64,000 nt of DNA from Thamnaconus septentrionalis (Eukaryota > Chordata > Actinopteri > Tetraodontiformes > Monacanthidae). The stretch covers positions 2,723,001-2,787,000 of the forward strand of contig CM020502.1 of assembly GCA_009823395.1 (NCBI GenBank), written 5' to 3'. This document shows, piece after piece, positions 49,721-64,000 of the stretch (positions are counted from its first letter, which is position 1; the number at the start of each line of letters is the position of its first letter). The notes beneath the pieces are model-generated. The model was not told the DNA's origin and did not search any database. It saw only the letters and a program-made list of their open reading frames with translations. The translations under genes and the position numbers were made by a program.

Positions 49721-50753
49721 CTGAGAGACACAGGAAGTAACTTTGAAACCACACAAATTTCTCATTTCGAACTTATGTATATGTATATAGATGAATGTTT
49801 TTCAGTGATTCATTCAATGAGTTCTCGGGCCCCAGCTGAGCAGGATCAAGGAAATAAATGTGACAACCAGAGACTCTACACGAGTCCCTCAGGCAGTTCA
49901 TCAAACATTTCACCATTCATCATGGATCCTCTTGTGTGATTGAATCAATCTCTGCTGTCACGTATTCTTTCTTAACAGAGTCGAACCTTTGGCTCCCTCC
50001 GCGTCTTGACTCTCATACTTTTATATCTCGGCGGTCAACGTTTCAAAGTTCAGTAACCTCGTGGAGAGCACTCGGCTGGTTCCCAGCTGTGATGCTGTTG
50101 TCCCCCATTTGTTTCATTGATATGGAATCCAAATGACAGGCTAGCTTGAGTGGGGGAGGGATGCGCTAATGAGCCTTAAAGTCACAGGCCAAGACTGAGG
50201 AGCTGGAAAACTTACATAGATACTAAGGGATAAGCACCTTCGTTAGGATAAAATGTATTAACTGTGTCATAGTATGAGGGATTTACTTTGCTCGTGATTG
50301 AAAACAATAATATTCTAAAAATCAAATGCTTTTGCTTCGGTGTGTAAACACACATAACAGAACTAAATACGCTATTTTCTGGAGATGTATCTTTTTTTGA
50401 ATAATTGTTCAAGCGAGGCCGCAACGCTAGTGTCGGAGATAAACTATACATACATATATGGAAAAAATAAAAATGGGTTTTAAATGGGACCTTTCAAAAA
50501 TTGCATTCTTTAGTTGCCCTTTAATGCATGAGGTTACTTTTAGATGAGACTAAAGGTTTACTTCTATATTCTAACCATAGCTTGTTTGTCTCTCCACAAG
50601 ATGTGTTTTCACAACAACTAAAACAAAAAACAAGTAAAGAATCTGGCTCTTAATGAAATGACACAAGTCTACTCTTGTGCAGTGACGAGCATAATCTGCA
50701 AAATTCCCTAAAAGTCAAATGTCCAGCCCAAGATGAAAACCGGTGTTACTTAC

Positions 50754-50853
50754 CTCCTTCTGCGCTGCAGTTCCTTCGACTTTATACACAGAATGCAATG
50801 CACTTGATGTGAAATCCATTGTCACAACTGCCAAACCGCTGGGGTGTAGTGTG
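50754..50853 (-). other. dennd2a: dennd2a 5' UTR exon with upstream ORF start
   Basis: It ends in a strong donor (GGAG|GTAAGT). An ATG at 50819-50817 opens 22 codons (MDFTSSALHSV...). Spliced to exon 2 these read eight more codons to TGA, so the frame does not enter the main protein. The upper limit 50853 assumes the weak acceptor TTGCAG. If this is the first exon it may extend further toward 50930. Confidence 0.6.
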
Positions 50854-50859
50854 CTGCAA

Positions 50860-52050
50860 GCCCAAGTAAAACAGTCCACAGTGGGAGTCCACAGCTTGGT
50901 GCGAGCCTTGGAGTGACGGCTCGGATGTTAATTTGAGTTATCAGAGGGGTCTCACCTCCAAAAAAAATTGCTCACTCCTCCCCTGTCCCTTCTCAAGTGA
51001 CTTTTCCTCTGCCCACACACTCTCTAAATATGACAACCCCCACCACTACTCTTTCTCCATGCTTCTCGCTCTACTCCCTGCCCACCAGCACGATGGAGAA
51101 GGCATTTCGAAAAGAACGACAGACAGTAAATGCAGACTTATACTTTAACATTCCCGGGCCCCCGTGCGTTCTGGGAGATGAACGACACGTGGGACGAGGC
51201 GTCATTGTACATTGCTGTTTCCCTCCAAATCTTACATTTGGATTTGCATTGCAGCTGCCCTTTGGCTGCAGTTGCTGGTGCAGCTGTAACAGCCAGGCTT
51301 CTGGTCTGACCCTGCATCCACTTCTACATTCACTTTCACAAGACAAAGGCAACTTGCAGGAAAGAAATGAAGAAGAAAATGCACAGAATGGCAACCTTGA
51401 TGTTAATGCCCCTGATGTTAATGATTCTGAAGGGCAGTTTCATGAACTCATGCTGCAATCCTCAAGTAAAAAAAAAAAAAAAGTTTAAAAAAATAAATAA
51501 ATAAAAGAAAAAACTGTTTTTTCTTACTGATTAACATTTTCACTGAACTCATTAGCAGTCATTAATCTAATTTCTCCTCCTGTCAGAATAACTTTGAAAT
51601 TACTAGAAAAAAACGTTCAAAATAAAACATTTAAAAACATGAACACACTATTATAATCATACAGTCACAGCAAAAACATCATTCATTCATTCATCTTCCA
51701 TACCCGTTTATTCCCGTGCTCAGGGTCACGGGACAGCAAAAACAAATCATTAATAATGTTCTAACATACGGAGCCTGTCCAGACCCATTGCATTTAATTT
51801 TTATAGAGGCTTACCAGAATTCAAACGCAGACCAGCTTCAGTCCTGGGTCTCTTTAGCAGTGAGTGACCAGTAGCACAATTTTGCGCCTTTCAGATATCA
51901 ATCTACGCCGAAATGCATCCATGGATTTGCATTGCGGCCACTGATAGGCTAGATCCAACCCCTCCCAACAGGTGGCACGGGTCAACAGGTGGAGACTGAA
52001 CAGTTGTCCTCTTTTTTCCCCAACTCAATCCTGCTCCCTCTTGCTTGCCA
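50860..52050. promoter_or_regulatory. Shared intergenic region between dennd2a and slc37a3
   Basis: About 1.2 kb between divergent 5' exons. It is not plainly bidirectional-CpG throughout: CpG density rises only near 52070-52180. It holds an unrecognised 163-codon plus-strand frame (50997-51488) ending in an A-run, A/T-rich sequence at 51470-51670 and an inverted retroposon tail (51679-51733). I cannot identify TATA or factor sites with confidence. Confidence 0.5.
51679..51733 (-). mobile_element. LINE/SINE 3'-tail fragment
   Basis: Reverse complement of the 26260-26315 tail type: CCCGTGACCCTGAGCACGGG, then AATAAACGGGTATGGAAGAT and ATGA repeats. Confidence 0.6.
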
Positions 52051-52185
52051 TTCCCCTCCCGTCCTGTAGGAGGCAGCGGTGCGTCGTTGCCGAGCTCGAC
52101 TCCGGAGACTGAGGGAACCACTGATTTGTCGCGGGTTAACGCCACATCGCCAGCGACAACAGAAAACTGAGCCGAGCTGAGAGAG
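52050..52185 (+). other. slc37a3: Putative slc37a3 5' UTR exon 1
   Basis: A CpG-richer stretch than its surroundings, ending in AGAG|GTAAGA, a good donor that can splice to the acceptor before 53841. The transcription start is not visible; the left limit is a guess. Confidence 0.45.
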
Positions 52186-53321
52186 GTAAGAAAGCACCTA
52201 ACTCGTAATACATTCTTGCCTTAAAACTGTTTGTTTATTTTCTTTGAACTCCGAATTTGTAGGCGTAACGTCCCGGAACTAAAGCATCGTCTCTAGGTAA
52301 CGATTTATGCGCTGTCACCCAGCGCCAAGATAGAGATATAGATATCTCTCTCGTGTTGTGGCTGCAGAAGTGGCGAATTTCCCAACACAAAACAACACAA
52401 ACAGCAGCAGCAACCATAACATTGATTCAAACACTATGCGAGGGCGGTGGGGACCGACATGCGTCGCTTGTTCACAAGCGAGATCAGACGTCGTTGTTTG
52501 TTTCGGTTCGCCCCTCCGGTTTACGGTGTCTGTTGTTGTGCTCGCACGCCAGCATATGTGGAGCGACAACAGCACAGCTTCTAAAATTGTATTTGGGTTC
52601 TATAGTTGTAACGGGGCACAATGTCACGGCGGTGACGCCTACCCTGCCTTTCAATTTGCGCATTTAGAATAATGTTAGAATAATAATAAATATAATACGC
52701 ATATTCTCCTCTCATGGATTCGCACCTTTGTTTATGTCTCTATTTTTTAGAATGTAGGATCGATATGACGTAGTCGGGAAAATCCATTTTATTATCACGT
52801 AAAGTAATTTCGAAAAAAAAAAAAATACCCAACTTAATTCGGCATCCAAATTAAGTTGCGTAATTGTTGATTTTAGTTGCTGTTGCTGTCGTGACACGAT
52901 AGCTTATCCCTATTAAGAAAAAATGTTCCATGGCTGTCTTTTTTGTCTGTGCTTCCTCAATAAGATATCATTCTTATGTTGTAATAATTAACATCTTGGC
53001 CACTATGATGTAGCTCCCATTGGTTCCTCCTGATGGTAAACAGGGTGAATGGCTCTGGTGTAGTATACTTCTTGGTTTTCCGCTCCACGCCAATTTAAAT
53101 CCTTCCTAGAATTTACGAAAATACCGTTTATTTCCACAGTTTCCCTCGTTATCTCAGCAGGTTTTGGCCCTACTTTTGCCCCAGTTACGTCTCTTTTCAA
53201 ATGAGGATAAATCCAAATAAGTAACTTCCGTGCATATTTTCCATTACGATTAACAAGGCAACGTTAATGCAGCATTAGCGTCAGAGCTTTAAAAAACAAA
53301 CAAACCAAAAAACCCTCACAA

Positions 53322-53345
53322 ACACACACACACACACACACACAA
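53322..53345 (+). repeat. (CA)n microsatellite in slc37a3 intron 1
   Basis: About 11 CA units. Confidence 0.93.
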
Positions 53346-53851
53346 AGTCCTACACAAGCAGGAGAGTACGCCCACCCCACCCCACCCACCAGACTGCTCC
53401 ACGTAGACACACAAGGCCCATTCATACCTTTAGCTGCACCTATTTTGGAACCTGAGACTTTCATCAGGGGCTTCGCTTGCATTCAGAAGAAACTGAATGT
53501 CACCTTCAAGTTGCCAAAACTTTTTCTGACTGCGTGAAGTGGCACCTCAGCCACTTCTACCTTGTGGTAGCAGAAGGGCCAAATTGTTAGCTGTGCGCAT
53601 TGCATTTTTTTTCTAAGCTCAGTCGTGCCTCGAACCGTTGGTCACTTGATGTTCCCTCCTTCCAGGCATCCTGTTTCTAGTCAGGGAGTCGACCTGAAAC
53701 GCCTCCACCCCCCTCCTCCCACTCCTGTGTGTGCTCCTGCCAAAGACCTCCACCTCCCGCCAAGACCTCCTTCATCCTCCTCCTCCTCATCCTCCTCTTT
53801 CTCCTGCTCCTCTACCACCGCCACCTCCTCCTCCCTCCAGCCGTCCCTGGG

Positions 53852-60641
<6,790 letters not shown>

Positions 60642-61760
60642 GGGCATTCCCCCCAACCCCTCGCAGAGATGAGTCCAGTGGGCTGCAAGGTTCGGGCAGA
60701 CGTCGGAGTCAAGAGTCGCCATTCAAAACCCAGCGACCAGTATCGGCGTTAGTCGGCCTTTTTAAAATACAACAGTCTTATTTGCTCGTGGAGAGCTAAA
60801 AAAAAAAATTGCAACGTGGCAACTTTAAGGTAAAGTGCCTGATTGGAGCATAAGAGGGCTTTTAAAGGGACCCAGGCAGCTTGTGAAGCCATCACAGAAT
60901 CTTAACTGTAAATATTTCTGGGGTTTAAAAGCCTTTTAGTCACTTCTTAACTTAAAGGATCATCCTGATGATGTGAATAGCTGTAATATATTTTAAACAA
61001 ATGGAATGTATTGTCTGCTTCTGTAAATATGTTCAATATGTTCAGTTTTTAGATGAGAGGATGAGATTTCACGACACTTGTTTAGTAAACCACTTGGATC
61101 TTAGTTTAATTTTTAAGAAGTTTACATCACAAACACTTTATTTTTCATTTATCTTTGTTATCTTTGTTTTTTTCACCAGTTAGTGACTTGACATTGTTTG
61201 CGACTCAGATTTAATTATTGCACAACTAAGACTCTTAACACACTGACAGACAAAAAGGGAAGGACTGCTGTCTAATAATAATAACTAGCGTGTAAACTGA
61301 CTCTGTTCTTTTAAAAAAAAAAGTTAGTTTTTTTGCTTGCATGCAGCAAATTTTTCACACTTGTGACGACATGCTTGTCTCTTGTAAGTTGTTTTATAAA
61401 GTCAGTAAGAAAATCAACACTTATCTGACAGCCAATAAGGTGGCGTTTGGACAAGACTATCAATATGAAGTGACTTTTGGTCAGTTACCAAATGGTGAAA
61501 TCAGTTTGTGATTTGGTCCTGTGGCCAATTAAAACTCTTTTAACTCCTGTGTATGTAGGCACATATATGTTTACACTTCTTATGCCACATTTAAAGCGGT
61601 GCACCTTCATGAGAGCAGATGTAAATTTAAATGTATGTGGAATGTACAACACCGTCTGCTTTGTTCTATTATGTAATTTATTTATTTTTTGTGGACATCT
61701 CAAGTTTTAAGAAATGTGAATGCAATTTTTCTTTTGAAATAAATGCAAATTTTGGAGAAT
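60642..61760 (+). other. slc37a3: Probable slc37a3 3' UTR
   Basis: A/T-rich sequence with no splice site or homology between the stop codon and the polyadenylation signal at 61738. Confidence 0.65.
61738..61743 (+). terminator. slc37a3: Putative slc37a3 polyadenylation signal
   Basis: AATAAA in TTTTGAAATAAATGCAAATT, about 1.1 kb after the stop. It is the first strong hexamer in an otherwise 3'-UTR-like stretch. Confidence 0.65.
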
Positions 61761-61969
61761 TTTTTTAAAAAAAAATGAAACCATTGTGAGAAACTGCTTA
61801 AAAATCTTATCCTTTGTACATCCTCATTAATCTATAGTTAATATTCTCTGTTATTCTAATGACATTTCTTACTTAACGAAAGAAAAAGGAAATCACATTG
61901 TACCACAAGGGGGAGCTGTTGTACACTCCCCGCACAAGTTTGGAAGACAAACTTCAGACCAGCCTTTTT

Positions 61970-64000
61970 TTTTCAGTAAAATTCTCACTTTTATTGTTCA
62001 AAAGCGCACTACATAATCACTGATATGAAAGGCAACATTCCACCAATAACCCAGAAATATATTTTCTATACAAATAATCAAAAAACGTATTTAAACGGAA
62101 CAGTTATGACAAATGAAATATATAAAGATAGCACATCATGCTTATACATTTCAACAACAAAAAGAAACACTTTATAGCTGCAACAGGAGAGATTCAAAAA
62201 GCTTGGACACAGCGAGGCAGAAAACATAACAATCCTGACATTTATCATTTCAGTTTTCCCCACTAAATATAGCAAGTCATTATGATGAAATATGATGAAA
62301 GTGTTTTTTTCTGACAAAATAAAATTGTTTATACTTTACGTTTATATATAAAAATGTCAGGAGAGTTCTGATTTCTACCCCAGTTTTCTCCGTGAGTATT
62401 TGTTTTCTTTTTAAGATGAACTTCTTAAAAAATAGTTATCTTGTCAACAATGTTTAAAGTAGTGCAACGATATAGTATCAGAGATAACACAACCGGTTAG
62501 CTATAGCCAAAAGAGGGGAATTTAAAATTAGCTCCCCGACAATACAAATAAGTTAATAGACTTTTACGTTTCCTCTTGAAAGCGCTGCGAGGATAGGTGC
62601 TCCAAAACACTGTCTAACACACAAACACACACACACATTTTTGACAGATTTTGAACGACGGCCGTGTCTGCTGGAATTATAAAGACTGCTTTGTTGAGCC
62701 GTGGGAGGACTATGCGATTATGAAGTTTGTTTCTCGCACAGACGGAGGCGTTGGGTTTGTGAGCGCGACACTGAGGCCCTTTTGTGAAACGTGGGGTCCG
62801 ACCGAAGCGCGTCTAAGAATCGTCTGGAAACAGGCACCCCTTGATCCGGAAAGAGTCTCACCCCCCACCACCCCAACTCATACTCCAATGCACTGTTTAT
62901 CCCTGGGAGAGAAAACACAAACGGCCTTCATCCCTCTCGAGACCCTCCTGGTTCCCTCTGCGTGGAGGCCCCTCCCTACCCCTCCCCCGCCCACAGCTCT
63001 GACACACTGACTCTTTTACCTGGTGTGAAACTCTCTCACTCAGCGGCGAACCTCGACAGTCTTCACCACAACAAAAGTGTCGACACGTCGGCTTCGATTT
63101 TTCTCCCGCCGTGCGTTTTTAACCGTGTTTAGTTTGACTAAATCACTAAGTGAGGTAGATAAATTATGGCAGTTTTTTTTTTTGTTTGTTTTTTTATCCC
63201 TACGCGACTTGGAACGAGGCCACTGGAGTCGCCTGAACTGTCAGTTACTCAGATGTTGTACGTTTAAAACTACGTAATTTGAATGTTTGGGACCTTTTCG
63301 GGTCCAGCGCTGATCTCTTAGAACTGCAAATGTTTATTGGCACGATTTCTTCTTTGGTTCAGCTGCCTCAGCTGCCACAACTTTTAAACAATTTACAAAA
63401 AAAAAAACAACAACAAAGAGCTCAACACCCCGTCACGCACGCAGACACAGGCCTGTAAGGGTAAAACAAACAAAATGCAAAGCTGCAGGACTATTCAGTT
63501 CTTAAAAAAAAAAAAAAAAAAGAACATGAAAGCACTTTACAGCGCTGCGATTAAATGCCGTATTCCCTTGGTGGAGAAAAGAGGCACTCTAAAGGAAACT
63601 GCAAAATGACAAGGGAAAAAAAATGCTACATCATCAGAAGCAGAAGGCGAAACAACGCGTAGCTAAATATGGTGTTTTTGGAGTATTTCACAAATACACA
63701 TGTTTACAACCCAATTATGGAAAGAACACAAAAAAAGGTTATATAGTTGTTCCGGTTGTACTGTAGTCGTGAAAAATTGTACGGATGATTTTTAGAAGTT
63801 GCAACGGTGGAGTGTAAATGAGCACTTGGAAATCTCAGGTTTCCGTGAACACCTTAGCTTACCTCGCTTTAACGCTCTGCTAGTTTTTCTTTTGTTTTGT
63901 TTTTTTTTAGATATTTTTTAATTTTTCAATGACAAATCGAGCTCTTAATAAATAAAGAGTCACATTTGAAATATTAGCACGACTCCACCGTTGACCTTTA
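61970..64000 (-). other. Possible 3' UTR of a convergent minus-strand gene
   Basis: On the minus strand AATAAA occurs at 61990-61995, followed after about 20 nt by a G/T-rich stretch (GGTCTGAAGTTTGTCTTCC), as at a real cleavage site. A second AATAAA lies at 63333-63338. The sequence to the right is A/T-rich and without a recognisable exon. If this is a gene, its coding part is beyond the window. A 119-codon plus-strand frame (62651-63010) is unrecognised and probably chance. Confidence 0.35.
61990..61995 (-). terminator. Possible minus-strand polyadenylation signal
   Basis: AATAAA with a G/T-rich downstream element. It would place the 3' ends of slc37a3 and a convergent gene only about 220 bp apart. 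Confidence 0.4.

Noticed and set aside
50997..51488. 163-codon plus-strand frame in the intergenic region
   Set aside because: No recognisable domain, ends in an A-run, and lies between two divergent 5' exons. Could be chance; protein homology search would decide.
53729..53851. Upstream in-frame ATG extending Slc37a3
   Set aside because: It would add a Leu/Pro-rich stretch encoded by the CT-rich acceptor tract, and the human protein has no such extension.
62651..63010. 119-codon plus-strand frame
   Set aside because: Pro/Thr-rich end and no known domain; lies in a region that looks like 3' UTR of the opposite strand.

Overview
This is vertebrate, almost certainly teleost fish, nuclear DNA. 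It holds intron-split genes with GT-AG boundaries, many microsatellites and several fish-type dispersed repeats. I could not search databases: gene names rest on recognising the assembled proteins, and repeat names on recognising ends and landmarks.

Two complete protein-coding genes lie head-to-head on the right. dennd2a runs on the minus strand (coding 49689 down to 39847). I can join 18 coding exons with consistent phases into a 1,060-residue DENN-domain protein, a Rab9 exchange factor family member. slc37a3 runs on the plus strand (coding 53852 to 60641). Thirteen coding exons give a 496-residue sugar-phosphate-exchanger-family membrane protein, close to the 494 residues of the human protein. 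Their 5' ends are about 1.2 kb apart, around 50.9-52.1 kb. Human SLC37A3 and DENND2A are also near neighbours, on 7q34, which supports both names. They act in related compartments (endosome/lysosome traffic and lysosomal or ER membrane transport), but nothing here shows a joint function beyond the shared intergenic space.

Positions 1 to about 39300 hold no coding exon I can support. They contain microsatellites, a perfect 38-bp palindrome (4143-4180), a hAT-like MITE (24017-24326), a SINE with an adjacent LINE-type tail (25805-26315), another short inverted-repeat element (about 32655-32939) and scattered copies of two repeat families. Family 1 is a MITE of up to about 470 bp whose ends read TTAAAGGTCCAGTGTGTAA or a decayed version; six copies lie in the window. 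Family 2 has a CTTTGTGA-NN-TCACAAAG core followed 100-150 bp later by a GGCTGTAAACAGAGG block.

The introns of the two genes carry further copies of both families, a broken LINE reverse-transcriptase fragment (54425-54960) and a CT tract of about 425 bp that almost touches a 3' splice site of slc37a3. To the right of slc37a3 (from about 61970) there is weak evidence for the 3' end of a convergent minus-strand gene whose coding part lies outside the window. I found no CRISPR array, prokaryotic operon, phage or viral gene.
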